Below are positions 26,400 through 34,439 of a stretch of DNA of 64,000 bases, one piece after another. The notes below the pieces were generated by a model. It saw only the letters and a program-made list of their open reading frames with translations, ran no database searches and was not told the origin of the DNA. Each line of letters opens with the position of its first letter. Position 1 is the first letter of the stretch. Origin of the DNA: Petrimonas mucosa (GTDB lineage: Bacteria > Bacteroidota > Bacteroidia > Bacteroidales > Dysgonomonadaceae); the NCBI RefSeq assembly GCF_900095795.1, contig NZ_LT608328.1, forward strand, positions 1 to 64,000. The letters are read 5' to 3'. A program made the position numbers and the translations under genes.

Positions 26400-27494
26400 A
26401 TGAAGAATAGACTCAACCTGCTACGGATAGACAAGTATATCATCGGGAAGTTCCTGGGGACCTACATCTTCATGATCACGCTCATCATATCGATCTCGGT
26501 GGTGTTCGACATCAACGAGAAGATCGACAAGTTCATGAGCAACAGTGCTCCGCTGAAAGAGATCATCTTTGACTATTACCTCAATTTCATACCCTACTAC
26601 GCCAATCTTTTCAGCCCGCTCTTCATCTTTCTGGCGGTAATCTTCTTCACCTCGAAGATGGCCTCCAATTCGGAGATCATAGCCCTGCTCTCCAACGGGG
26701 TAAGCTTTAAACGTCTTCTCAAGCCCTACATGATATCGGCTGCGGTGATCGCCATCTTTTCGTTTGTGATGGGCAGCTATATTATCCCACCGGCCAACGA
26801 GACCCGTATCTCATTCGAACAGAAGTATGTTGACCCGCGCAAAAAGAAAACGGGCGACCGCGATATCCAGTTCAAGGTAGCTGAAGGGACGATAGTCTAT
26901 TTCGGCAATTTCGACATGGAGTCGAAAAAAGGCTACAACTTCTCGATCGACCGGTTCGACAGCCTGAAGCTGGTATCCCGCCTTACTGCGCAATCCATCC
27001 AGTACGACTCACTCTATCACTGGACCATCAACAACTACCAGATAAGGGATTTTGAGGGAATGGAGGAGAAGATTACCCGCGGAACCTCACTCGACACCAT
27101 CATCCAGATTGTGCCCAACGATTTCATCGTGGCCAAGACCGACCAGCAGATGATGACCACTCCGCAACTTCTCCGTCACGTCAGGAGCCAGAAGGAGAGG
27201 GGACTGGGCAACATCCAGGCTTTCCAGATCGAGTACCATTCACGTTATGCCTCCATCTTTTCAGCATTTATCCTGACCATCATCGGGGCCTCACTCTCGG
27301 CACGGAAGGTGAAGGGGGGCATGGGGCTGAACATCGGTATCGGGTTGGCGCTGAGCATGGCATATATCCTCTTCATGACCATCAGTTCGTCATTTGCCGT
27401 GAAGGGCAACATGAGTCCTTTTGTTGCGGCATGGATACCCAACGTCGTTTTTATCGGCATCGCATTCTATCTCTACAAGAAAGCACCCAACTGA
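26400..27494 (+). CDS. LptF/LptG (YjgP/YjgQ) family permease
   Basis: A 364-residue inner-membrane protein with N-terminal helices (about 15-35, 60-85, 100-120), a large periplasmic beta-jellyroll (about 130-265), and three C-terminal helices. This is the layout of LptF and LptG, the permease halves that extract lipopolysaccharide with the ATPase LptB and pass it to LptC. Whether it corresponds to F or G cannot be decided here. It starts 25 bp after tgt, so the two are probably co-transcribed. Confidence 0.9.
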   Translation: MKNRLNLLRIDKYIIGKFLGTYIFMITLIISISVVFDINEKIDKFMSNSAPLKEIIFDYYLNFIPYYANLFSPLFIFLAVIFFTSKMASNSEIIALLSNGVSFKRLLKPYMISAAVIAIFSFVMGSYIIPPANETRISFEQKYVDPRKKKTGDRDIQFKVAEGTIVYFGNFDMESKKGYNFSIDRFDSLKLVSRLTAQSIQYDSLYHWTINNYQIRDFEGMEEKITRGTSLDTIIQIVPNDFIVAKTDQQMMTTPQLLRHVRSQKERGLGNIQAFQIEYHSRYASIFSAFILTIIGASLSARKVKGGMGLNIGIGLALSMAYILFMTISSSFAVKGNMSPFVAAWIPNVVFIGIAFYLYKKAPN

Positions 27495-27526
27495 AATTGT
27501 TGATCAGCAAGACAAAATATTGCGAT

Positions 27527-28333
27527 ATGAAAAAGTCTCTTATTTTCACTCTAATGCTGACATTTTCACTATTCGTGAATGGTCAGACTCAATATCCGGT
27601 CATTGTCATCGAGACCAATTTCGGGACGATGAAGGCGATTTTGTATGACGACACCCCCAACCACAGCGCCCATTTCCTGAAACTGGTGAAGCAGGGCTAT
27701 TTCAACGGCACGCTGTTTCATCGGGTCGTCAAGGAGTTCATGATTCAGGGCGGCGCACAGGACTCGAGGAATGCACCGGCAGGTGCACAGATCGGTGGCG
27801 GACGGACCGATATGGATATCCTGCCCGAGTTCAGGCCGCACCACTTCCACAAAAAAGGGGCAATCGCCGCCCCACGCAGGGGGGATGACGAGAATCCGCA
27901 GAAGAGATCGGACGCCTCCCAGTTCTATGTCGTACACGGGAAGATCTACTCTCCAGGCCGGCTCGACTCCATGGAGATGGCAGTGAATGTACCGATCAAG
28001 AACAGGATCATTCGCGACCATTACCTGCCGCACAAAGATGAATTGGCAAGATTGAAGAGCGTTGATGCCAGCGCCTTTAATGCCCTGCTAGATTCGGTTC
28101 TCCATGTGGTGGATTCGTTGTACGAAGCTGCGCCCGGCAAACTGACACTCCCTGCGGAGATGAAGGAGGCCTACTCCACCATCGGCGGGGCACACCACCT
28201 CGACGGCGAGTATACCGTGTTTGGTGAGGTGATTGAAGGATTGGACGTCATCGACAAGATTGCCGCCTTGCCGGTAGATGCCAACAGCCGCCCCAGGTCG
28301 GATGCGAAGATTGTGAAAATATACGTGGAGTGA
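27527..28333 (+). CDS. Secreted cyclophilin-type peptidyl-prolyl isomerase with an insertion
   Basis: Catalyses cis-trans isomerisation of Xaa-Pro bonds. I start at ATG 27527, which gives a signal peptide (MKKSLIFTLMLTFSLFVNGQ); the frame is open earlier but overlaps the permease. The cyclophilin core has FHRVVKEFMIQGG (active-site Arg, Phe, Met, Gln), SQFYVV and DGEYTVFGEV. Between the last two lies an extra segment of about 65 residues (roughly 139-205) absent from compact cyclophilins. 268 residues, likely periplasmic. Possibly the last gene of a tgt operon. Confidence 0.92.
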   Translation: MKKSLIFTLMLTFSLFVNGQTQYPVIVIETNFGTMKAILYDDTPNHSAHFLKLVKQGYFNGTLFHRVVKEFMIQGGAQDSRNAPAGAQIGGGRTDMDILPEFRPHHFHKKGAIAAPRRGDDENPQKRSDASQFYVVHGKIYSPGRLDSMEMAVNVPIKNRIIRDHYLPHKDELARLKSVDASAFNALLDSVLHVVDSLYEAAPGKLTLPAEMKEAYSTIGGAHHLDGEYTVFGEVIEGLDVIDKIAALPVDANSRPRSDAKIVKIYVE

Positions 28334-28334
28334 G

Positions 28335-28433
28335 ATGAACCGTTCAACTGATCGCTACAAAGAGTTGATCATCCTGAACAGTTGCCGAAGAGGAGGCGAC
28401 AAGTTCCTCCTGATTATCGAGACATTGAAGTAG
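28335..28433 (+). CDS. Possible 32-residue small protein
   Basis: A short ORF that starts one base after the isomerase stop and ends in TAG exactly abutting the tyrA stop on the other strand, filling the whole intergenic space. The product is basic with a hydrophobic end (FLLIIETLK). It could be a translationally coupled small protein or chance. No family recognised. Confidence 0.3.
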   Translation: MNRSTDRYKELIILNSCRRGGDKFLLIIETLK

Positions 28434-29207
28434 CTACTCGATATTTTTTCTGACTTCACTCAAGAAATCTTTCATCTTTTCGCTATCCCTCTTTTCAACA
28501 ATGGCCAGCAACTCCTTCAGCTTCTCCCTGATCTTCACCAATTGACCGGGAGTATAGGGGTTGAAGAGGATCTCGGTCAGCAGGAAATCGTCTTCCGAGA
28601 GCAGTCCCTGCGCAATGTTCATATGCTTCTTGAAGGTGGTGCCCGGCGCATCCTGATGCTTCATGACCGATGCGAATACCAGTGTGGAGGCAAACGGAAT
28701 GGAGAGCGAATAGGCGATGGTCTCGTCGTGCTCCCGGAAAGAGTACTCGAAGACGTTTAACTTGAGTCGGCGGTAGAGATCGCGGAAGAAGACCTTTCCC
28801 AGGTGAGACGACTCCGATATGATGATGGCACTCTGCGTACTGAGATCGCTCAGGCTGGCAAAGGTGGGACCGAACATCGGGTGGGTAGAGACGTAGGGAC
28901 GGGTACGCTCCCGGTAGAACTCCTCCAATCCGGTCTTCACCGATGCGATATCGCTCAGGATACAGGTCTGAGGCAGATAGGGCAGTACATTGTTAAACGC
29001 CTCGATGGTATACCTCAGTGTAGCGGCATTGATCACCAGTTCGGGGGCAAAATCGGCCACCTCCTCCGGCTTCGTCATCCGTAACGTGTTGTAGATAAAT
29101 CTCAGTTTTCGGGGATCGGTATCGAGTACCGCCAGTTCGTGATCGAAACTGAGCACATCGGCAAAGAAGGATCCCATCTTGCCGGCTCCCAGGATAAGTA
29201 TTCTCAT
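28434..29207 (-). CDS. tyrA: Prephenate dehydrogenase
   Basis: Oxidatively decarboxylates prephenate to 4-hydroxyphenylpyruvate, the tyrosine branch. 257 residues. N-terminal Rossmann motif GAGKMGSFF (7-15), then STHPMFGP (substrate site) and the helical dimerisation domain. No ACT regulatory domain, so no obvious built-in feedback site. Its ATG overlaps the stop of the DAHP synthase fusion by four bases. It is the last gene of the pheA operon and carries no visible terminator before the convergent stop. Confidence 0.92.
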   Translation of the reverse strand: MRILILGAGKMGSFFADVLSFDHELAVLDTDPRKLRFIYNTLRMTKPEEVADFAPELVINAATLRYTIEAFNNVLPYLPQTCILSDIASVKTGLEEFYRERTRPYVSTHPMFGPTFASLSDLSTQSAIIISESSHLGKVFFRDLYRRLKLNVFEYSFREHDETIAYSLSIPFASTLVFASVMKHQDAPGTTFKKHMNIAQGLLSEDDFLLTEILFNPYTPGQLVKIREKLKELLAIVEKRDSEKMKDFLSEVRKNIE

Positions 29208-30274
29208 TTTTTCGCTTTTTCCATTACTTCAAATTGCTGGCGGACCGATTCGGTGTGGATCGCCTCCAGTATCTTCAAGACAAATTCGCCCCCCATCTCC
29301 ATTCTTTCAGCTTGCTCAACCCTGTCTTTCCGGATGTGGTCATAGCGTCCGGTCTGCAGCACCGGCATATCGTGCTCAAGCTTGTAGAGTCCTATCTCGC
29401 GGGAGACACGCATCCGCTTCGACAGGAGCTGCAGGATCTCATTGTCCAGCTCATCAATCTGTCCGCGCAATACGGAGAGATCTTCAGTCGACTGTACCTT
29501 GTCGCGGATAACCAGCTCGTTCAAGATATCGGCCAAGGTACCAGGGGTAATCTGCTGTGCACTGTCGCTCCATGCCTCATCTGGATTGCAGTGCGACTCA
29601 ATGATCAATCCATAGTAGTTCAGGTCCATCGCCTGCTGCGAAATCTTCTTGATCATGGAGCGTTTTCCGCCGATATGGCTCGGGTCGCAGATGATGGGAA
29701 GATCGGGGAAACGTCGTTTCAGCTCGATGGGAATATGCCAGTGGGGCATGTTTCGGTAGACACTCTTGTCGTTGGTACTGAAACCGCGATGGATGACGCC
29801 GATCTTCGTGAGTCCGGCGTTGTATAGCCGCTCGATGGCGCCGATCCACAACTCCAGATCGGGATTGACCGGATTCTTTATCAAGACGGGGATATCCACA
29901 CCCTTTAACGTATCGGCAATTTCCTGAACAGCAAAGGGATTTGCCGTAGTTCGGGCACCAATCCACAACATATCCATGTTGTACTTCAGCGATTCATACA
30001 CATGTTTCTCGGTAGCCACTTCGGTAGAAACATACATGCCGGTCTCCCTCCTGACCTGCTGGAGCCATTTCAACGCCGGTGTGCCGGCACCCTCAAAACC
30101 GCCAGGTTTCGTTCTTGGTTTCCATACTCCTGCCCGGTAGATCTTCACCCCTTTTCCGGCAAGCTCTACAGCCGTTTTCAAAACCTGCTCCTCCGTCTCT
30201 GCACTGCAGGGACCGGCAATGATGACCGGACGCTTATCTTCTACACCGGGTAACAAAATTGATTCAAATTCCAT
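29204..30274 (-). CDS. Bifunctional DAHP synthase / chorismate mutase
   Basis: A 356-residue fusion. Residues 1 to about 255 are a type I-beta (KDO8P synthase-like) DAHP synthase with IIAGPCSAE, GARTTANPF and ICDPSHIGGKR, condensing phosphoenolpyruvate and erythrose 4-phosphate. Residues about 265-350 are an AroQ chorismate mutase (LRGQIDELDNEILQLLSKRM with the catalytic Arg and Lys positions) making prephenate. The start at 30274 (MEFESILLPG) is chosen over an upstream in-frame ATG that overlaps the aminotransferase gene. Entry and branch-point steps are thus made by one polypeptide between the two branch enzymes. Confidence 0.94.
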   Translation of the reverse strand: MEFESILLPGVEDKRPVIIAGPCSAETEEQVLKTAVELAGKGVKIYRAGVWKPRTKPGGFEGAGTPALKWLQQVRRETGMYVSTEVATEKHVYESLKYNMDMLWIGARTTANPFAVQEIADTLKGVDIPVLIKNPVNPDLELWIGAIERLYNAGLTKIGVIHRGFSTNDKSVYRNMPHWHIPIELKRRFPDLPIICDPSHIGGKRSMIKKISQQAMDLNYYGLIIESHCNPDEAWSDSAQQITPGTLADILNELVIRDKVQSTEDLSVLRGQIDELDNEILQLLSKRMRVSREIGLYKLEHDMPVLQTGRYDHIRKDRVEQAERMEMGGEFVLKILEAIHTESVRQQFEVMEKAKK

Positions 30275-30297
30275 ATGATAAAGGGTTTGATAACTGT

Positions 30298-31473
30298 TTA
30301 ACAATGATACATCTTTTTTATCCGTTCGTATGCCTGCTCCATCTTTTCGGCCGAACTACCCAGCGAGATGCGGACGTAGCCCTCGCCATTGCTTCCAAAA
30401 ATCACACCGGGCGTGATAAAGACATGGGCGCCATAAAGGATCTCATCAATGAACGCTTTACTTGAGGAGACCGATTCCGGCAATTTTCCCCAGACAAAGA
30501 GCCCAACCTGATGCCTGTCGTACCTGCACCCCATCAGCTCCATGATCTTTTCAGCCCACAACCGACGTTCTGCATAGATGCGGTTCATCCCGTCGTGCCA
30601 CTCGCGGCTGTTTTGCAGGGCGGCCACGGTGGCCAGCTGCATCGGTTTGAACTGACCGCTGTCGATATTGCTCTTCGCTTTCAGCACCCACTGCACGAAT
30701 TGAGGGTTGGAAGCGAGCAGTCCCATACGCCAGCCCGACATGTTGTGCGACTTGCTCAACGAGTTCAGCTCGATGCAGATATCTCTGGCCCCCTCAACCG
30801 ACAGGATGCTCAGTGGCCGGTCGTTCAGGATAAAGCTGTAGGGATTGTCGTGACAGATAACGATGCCATGCTTTTTGCCAAATTCCACCAATTGCCTGAA
30901 CAACTCTTCCGACCCGTTCTTCCCGGTAGGCATGTTGGGATAGTTCACCCACATCAGTTTTACCCTACTCAGATCGAGCCGCTCCAGTGCGTCGAAATCG
31001 GGCAGCCAATCGTTCTCCTCGAGCAGATCGTATTCAATAACATGGGCACGAAGCAGTTCGGATACCGACCGGTAGGTAGGATATCCGGGGTTGGGAACCA
31101 GTACGGCGTCGCCATAATTGAGAAAGGTCATCGAGATATGCAGGATACCCTCCTTCGATCCGATCAGCGGCAACACCTCGTCGGACGAGAGTTTCACGCC
31201 GTAGTGCTCTCCATACCACCCGGCATAGGCCTTTCTCAGCTCCGGGATTCCGGTATAGGGCTGATAAGCGTGCACGTCGGGACGGCGGGCCGCCTCACAC
31301 AGCGTATCGATTGTCTCCGGCGACGGCATCCGGTCCGGGGCTCCTACGCCCAGGCTGATCACATCCTTCCCCTCGGCATTCATCCTGGCCACTTCGGCCA
31401 GTTTGACCGAAAAGTAGTATTCTGAAATATTTTTTATGTGAGCCGCTGGCTCGATAATAGCTCTCTTATCCAT
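30298..31473 (-). CDS. Class I/II aminotransferase of the aromatic operon
   Basis: A PLP enzyme of 391 residues with the cofactor lysine in SLSKSHNMSGWR and the conserved YPNMPTG (substrate and PLP contacts). Position between pheA and the DAHP synthase fusion indicates transamination of phenylpyruvate and 4-hydroxyphenylpyruvate to Phe and Tyr; annotation pipelines usually label it aspartate aminotransferase. The start at ATG 31473 (MDKRAIIEPA) avoids overlap with pheA and matches family N-termini; a 63-nt longer start exists. Confidence 0.9.
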   Translation of the reverse strand: MDKRAIIEPAAHIKNISEYYFSVKLAEVARMNAEGKDVISLGVGAPDRMPSPETIDTLCEAARRPDVHAYQPYTGIPELRKAYAGWYGEHYGVKLSSDEVLPLIGSKEGILHISMTFLNYGDAVLVPNPGYPTYRSVSELLRAHVIEYDLLEENDWLPDFDALERLDLSRVKLMWVNYPNMPTGKNGSEELFRQLVEFGKKHGIVICHDNPYSFILNDRPLSILSVEGARDICIELNSLSKSHNMSGWRMGLLASNPQFVQWVLKAKSNIDSGQFKPMQLATVAALQNSREWHDGMNRIYAERRLWAEKIMELMGCRYDRHQVGLFVWGKLPESVSSSKAFIDEILYGAHVFITPGVIFGSNGEGYVRISLGSSAEKMEQAYERIKKMYHC

Positions 31474-31498
31474 TTGATCCGGTTTGTTATTCGACTGA

Positions 31499-32344
31499 TT
31501 AATCGGCAATAATATGCTTGTCCTCGACATACTCACCCAGTATCTTCAGGTTGCCCACCAGCGGCAGGATGGCCTTGATGGACTGTTGGTACCGTTCATA
31601 ACTGGCGAAGGTGAGGTCGATATAGAACTGATACTCCCACTCCCGACCGATAATCGGCAGCGACTGGATACGTGTGAGGTTTATGTCATAGAATGAAAGG
31701 ACCGACAAGACCCTGGAGAGACTCCCCTCACTATGCGGCAGGACGAAAACAAGCGACGCCTTGTCGATCATGTCGGACTTGCGTATCTCCGGCACCATCT
31801 CTTCGTGAGCCAAGACCAGAAAGCGGGTGAAGTTCCGTTTGTTGGTCTCGATCCCGGCCCGAAGCACCTCCAGGCCGTAGACTTCAGCAGCCAGCTTGCT
31901 GCAGATGGCCGCCACCCCGGAGAGTTTTCCCTCCATGATATCCTTTGCCGCCAGAGCGGTATCTTCATGTTCTACAATTTTCACGTCGGGCAGACTTTCG
32001 ATAAAGTCGGCACACTGCATCAATGCCATCGGATGGGAGATGATCTCCCGGATATCCTGCACTGTCTGTCCCGGCAAAGCCGACAAGGTGTGGGAAATCC
32101 GCAGCTTGTGCTCGCCCACAATCTTCATGTCGTTGAGCTTAAGCAGGTCGTGGTTGAGCAACAATCCACCGGCAATCGTATTCTCGATTGCCATGATGCC
32201 GATAAGCTCCCTCTCCTCCCTGGCTCTTAAAAATATCTCCTTGAAGGTAAGGCAAGGCACAATCTCTATCTCCTCGCCAAAATAAGTGCGGGCTGCAATG
32301 TCGTGATAAGCGCCCAATCCGCCCTGTATGGCAACTCTCTTCAT
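31499..32344 (-). CDS. pheA: Prephenate dehydratase with C-terminal ACT domain
   Basis: Converts prephenate to phenylpyruvate, committing it to phenylalanine. 281 residues. The catalytic domain (about 1-180) has the family start VAIQGGLGAYHDIAA and the ENTIAGG and TRFLVL motifs. The ACT domain (about 190-270) has GSLSRVLSVL and RIQSLPIIGREWEYQFYID in the places where feedback-sensitive enzymes have GALV and ESRP. This suggests altered Phe feedback. It is the first structural gene of the operon; upstream lie a group II intron and then a leader-peptide attenuator. Confidence 0.95.
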   Translation of the reverse strand: MKRVAIQGGLGAYHDIAARTYFGEEIEIVPCLTFKEIFLRAREERELIGIMAIENTIAGGLLLNHDLLKLNDMKIVGEHKLRISHTLSALPGQTVQDIREIISHPMALMQCADFIESLPDVKIVEHEDTALAAKDIMEGKLSGVAAICSKLAAEVYGLEVLRAGIETNKRNFTRFLVLAHEEMVPEIRKSDMIDKASLVFVLPHSEGSLSRVLSVLSFYDINLTRIQSLPIIGREWEYQFYIDLTFASYERYQQSIKAILPLVGNLKILGEYVEDKHIIAD

Positions 32345-32388
32345 CTCTCTTTTTGAGCTTAATGTCAGCTGAAAAATCGAGTAGGATG

Positions 32389-32396
32389 CAAAGATA
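32389..32396 (-). promoter_or_regulatory. Outward TATCTTTG element at the intron 3' end
   Basis: Within the domain VI region on the minus strand lies TATCTTTG, a perfect -7 element 45 nt before the pheA ATG. No TTG is found at the -33 distance. The same element is in copy 2 (40403-40410). If active, it would transcribe pheA independently of the attenuator. Confidence 0.4.
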
Positions 32397-32428
32397 GGTA
32401 ATTACTCCTAACTCTGCTATCCTCTCAC

Positions 32429-32461
32429 ACCACCCAACGTACGTCTCTCGTATTAGGCGGT
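32429..32461 (-). ncRNA. Intron domain V hairpin, copy 1
   Basis: On the minus strand a 33-nt hairpin: 9-bp lower stem (ACCGCCTAA with TTGGGTGGT, including G-U pairs), a two-base CG bulge on the 3' side, a 4-bp upper stem TACG/CGTA and loop AGAGA. This is the catalytic domain V architecture. It begins 11 nt after the reverse transcriptase stop. The copy 2 equivalent is 40443-40475. Confidence 0.85.
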
Positions 32462-32472
32462 TTCTTCAATGT

Positions 32473-33867
32473 TTAACCGTAATTGGCCGTTAAACTGTAA
32501 AGTCCCGTTTTCTTGAACCATTCAAGGTTCATTCCCTCGTGTGCAGCGTGGGTCATTGACAGTCTAAACCATCCCTTAGAACTTCCCGCCGTTGTCCAGC
32601 TCCGGTTCCAAGGAACGCCCAACTTGGTCAAGAACCTGGCTATGCCCAACGCCCGTTTGCATTGTTTTAAACGATAGCATCTTAATCTACGACGAAGCCA
32701 AGCTTCAAGGTTGCGAAGACGACTTTTCATCTTTGCGTGCTTGAAGTAGTTTAGCCAGCCTCGTAGAACGGGATTTAGCTCGCTTATTAACTGATCGAAG
32801 CTAATGCCCCTGTTGCGTTTGGTAAGCGATTTTAGTTTCGCCTTGAAGCGTTGTTCGCTCTTTCGGCTTAATCCTAAACTCCCGCCTTTTAAGATAGTAT
32901 GACCGAGATAATTGAGTTGATGAGGACGGACGATATGGCTCTTTTCCTTGTTTATTCTTAATCGCATCCGATTTTCGATAAACTTGGAGAGGCTTTGCAT
33001 CGATCGCTCCGCGGCTGGTTCGCTTCCGACCATTATGATAATATCATCGGCGTAGCGTACAAAGCAGTGTCCTCTCCGCTCTAACTCCTTGTCCAGTTCG
33101 TCTAAGACGATATTCGACAACAGGGGTGATAGTGGGCTGCCTTGCGGTGTCCCTTTCACCCGTTGATTGGCCATCCCCCCGATTAGCATTCCTGCTCGAA
33201 GAAATTTACCTATCAACTTAAGTACGCGCTTGTCACCAACGCGAGTACTTAACTGCCAAAGCAATCGGTCGTGATTCACCTCGTCAAAGAATTTTGCCAA
33301 GTCTATGTCGATAACCCAATCCTTTCCTTCGGCCACGTATTCGCCCGCTTTACGTAATGCTTGATGAGCGTTACGCCGTGGACGAAAACCGTAGCTGTAT
33401 TCGGAGAATATAGGGTCATAACGTTTCGACAGTACTTGGCTTATCGCTTGTTGTACCAAGCGATCTTTGACCGTGGGAATACCCAGTTGGCGTTTCCCGC
33501 CATCAGGCTTCGGGATTAATACCTCTTTAACTGCCGTAACTTGGTATGTGCCTGTCATTAACTGGCGTTGAAGTTCTCGGTGGTGGCTGTTAAGCCAATC
33601 TCTAAGTTCGTCAACGGTCATCCCGTCAATGCCCGCACTTCCCCTGTTACTGATTACTTGCCGCAATGCGGCATCAAGATTCTTTAAGTCCGTTATATCA
33701 CTCATTAAATCTTGGGTTAAGGCTCGTTCCTCTTTGCAACCTGACAACCACTCGTCCCGTACCAAACCGCTTCCTGAACTGAATACGTCAGTCCCCTTCA
33801 CCTTTTGGCCACGCTCCCATTCGTCAAAAAGACTCATCTGTAAGTTCCCGTGTTTACCTGGGTTCAT
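32473..33867 (-). CDS. Group II intron reverse transcriptase/maturase, copy 1
   Basis: A 464-residue intron-encoded protein that assists splicing and copies intron RNA into DNA. Reverse transcriptase blocks are intact: KPDGGKRQLGIPTVKDRLVQ, YGFRPRRNAHQAL, WVIDIDLAKFFDEVNHD, KGTPQGSPLSPLLSNIVLD and the catalytic YADD in VRYADDIIIM. The maturase (X) domain follows (LRGWLNYFKHAK, then LEAWLRRRLRCYRLKQCKR). There is no HNH endonuclease domain, as in class C. It is translated from intron domain IV. An AAGGAG sequence lies about 30 nt before the ATG, unusual among neighbours that lack Shine-Dalgarno sites. Confidence 0.96.
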   Translation of the reverse strand: MNPGKHGNLQMSLFDEWERGQKVKGTDVFSSGSGLVRDEWLSGCKEERALTQDLMSDITDLKNLDAALRQVISNRGSAGIDGMTVDELRDWLNSHHRELQRQLMTGTYQVTAVKEVLIPKPDGGKRQLGIPTVKDRLVQQAISQVLSKRYDPIFSEYSYGFRPRRNAHQALRKAGEYVAEGKDWVIDIDLAKFFDEVNHDRLLWQLSTRVGDKRVLKLIGKFLRAGMLIGGMANQRVKGTPQGSPLSPLLSNIVLDELDKELERRGHCFVRYADDIIIMVGSEPAAERSMQSLSKFIENRMRLRINKEKSHIVRPHQLNYLGHTILKGGSLGLSRKSEQRFKAKLKSLTKRNRGISFDQLISELNPVLRGWLNYFKHAKMKSRLRNLEAWLRRRLRCYRLKQCKRALGIARFLTKLGVPWNRSWTTAGSSKGWFRLSMTHAAHEGMNLEWFKKTGLYSLTANYG

Positions 33868-34272
33868 AATGGTCGTTACAATTTACAAAATAACTGCTCC
33901 TTAATTGAAAATTCAGCCCTTCCCTGTATTGACGTTACTCAATATTTATAGCGGTACTATGGCCTCTGCTGACTTCTCTGCCCCTTTCGGGTTAGAGACC
34001 TCCTACGTTAAGTGCATTATCTTCCTGTTAATACTACTGCATTTACTACCCCGGGTTACGGACGGCTTTAGGGCGTCTGTGTTTATTGCCACATTACCCC
34101 CCGGGTAAGCCTTAGTATGCAGTTTCTGTTCGTTAGTACCAACTTTTGTTTTAGGCTTCTTTCAGGTTATACCTCGCGGTAACACCCTTGCCATCAACTA
34201 ACGGTTCTCGCCAAAATAAGCCCGCTCGGGACTTTAACCCTATAGATAATGAACATGCATAGCAAACAAAAA

Positions 34273-34352
34273 TCCCGTCGGTGTTATCGACAGGATTTTC
34301 TATTCAAACAAGTTATTTTTATATCGCTTCATTTTGCACACAAAATCCTGTC
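34273..34352 (-). promoter_or_regulatory. Phe/Tyr attenuator: antiterminator and terminator hairpins
   Basis: On the minus strand GACAGGATTTT (34352-34342) can pair perfectly over 11 bp with AAAATCCTGTC (34299-34289), the antiterminator. The same 3' arm, as TCCTGTCG (34295-34288), can instead pair with CGACGGGA (34280-34273) around a 7-nt loop, followed by TTTTT (34272-34268), an intrinsic terminator. The two structures exclude each other. The antiterminator arm starts at the last base of the leader peptide stop codon. A ribosome finishing the peptide would cover it, while one stalled at the Phe/Tyr codons would free it. The U-tract is split by the intron. Confidence 0.85.
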
Positions 34353-34411
34353 TACTTCTTACTAAAGTAAAAGTAAAAATAGAAGGAGTATGCAAAATTG
34401 TTCTGTTTCAT
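34352..34411 (-). CDS. Phe/Tyr-rich leader peptide of the pheA operon
   Basis: A 19-residue peptide, MKQNNFAYSFYFYFYFSKK, followed by TAG. Five Phe and four Tyr residues; codons 10-16 alternate Phe and Tyr without a break. It sits 22 nt or so after the predicted transcription start and directly before the antiterminator/terminator pair. This is how translation-coupled attenuators sense charged tRNA, here tRNA-Phe and tRNA-Tyr together, fitting an operon that makes both amino acids. The peptide itself probably has no other role. It is too short for usual gene calling. Confidence 0.88.
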   Translation of the reverse strand: MKQNNFAYSFYFYFYFSKK

Positions 34412-34439
34412 TTTATTCGTTTTTTCCGAATATCGGTTG

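Larger units (their letters stand above)
32375..34272 (-). mobile_element. Group II intron (class C-like), copy 1, in the pheA leader
   Basis: A 1898-bp unit recurring at 40389-42286, with no difference seen. On the minus strand it runs from a 5' end near GTTTGCTATG (34267) through about 400 nt of RNA domains, the reverse transcriptase ORF, a domain V hairpin (32461-32429), a domain VI-like hairpin (32423-32383) and the 3' end CTACTCGAT. Five T (34272-34268) shared by both sites belong to the terminator U-tract that was the target. Insertion just behind an intrinsic terminator is the habit of class C introns. It is in the same orientation as pheA and lies between attenuator and gene. Confidence 0.93.

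Noticed and set aside
33629-34108. Plus-strand small frames in the intron (repeated at 41643-42122)
   Set aside because: They are antisense to the reverse transcriptase and intron RNA domains and occur in both copies only because the element is repeated.
34300-34332. A second tiny minus-strand ORF (MKRYKNNLFE) between the antiterminator arms
   Set aside because: Too short, no aromatic enrichment, no promoter or coupling role apparent; probably chance.
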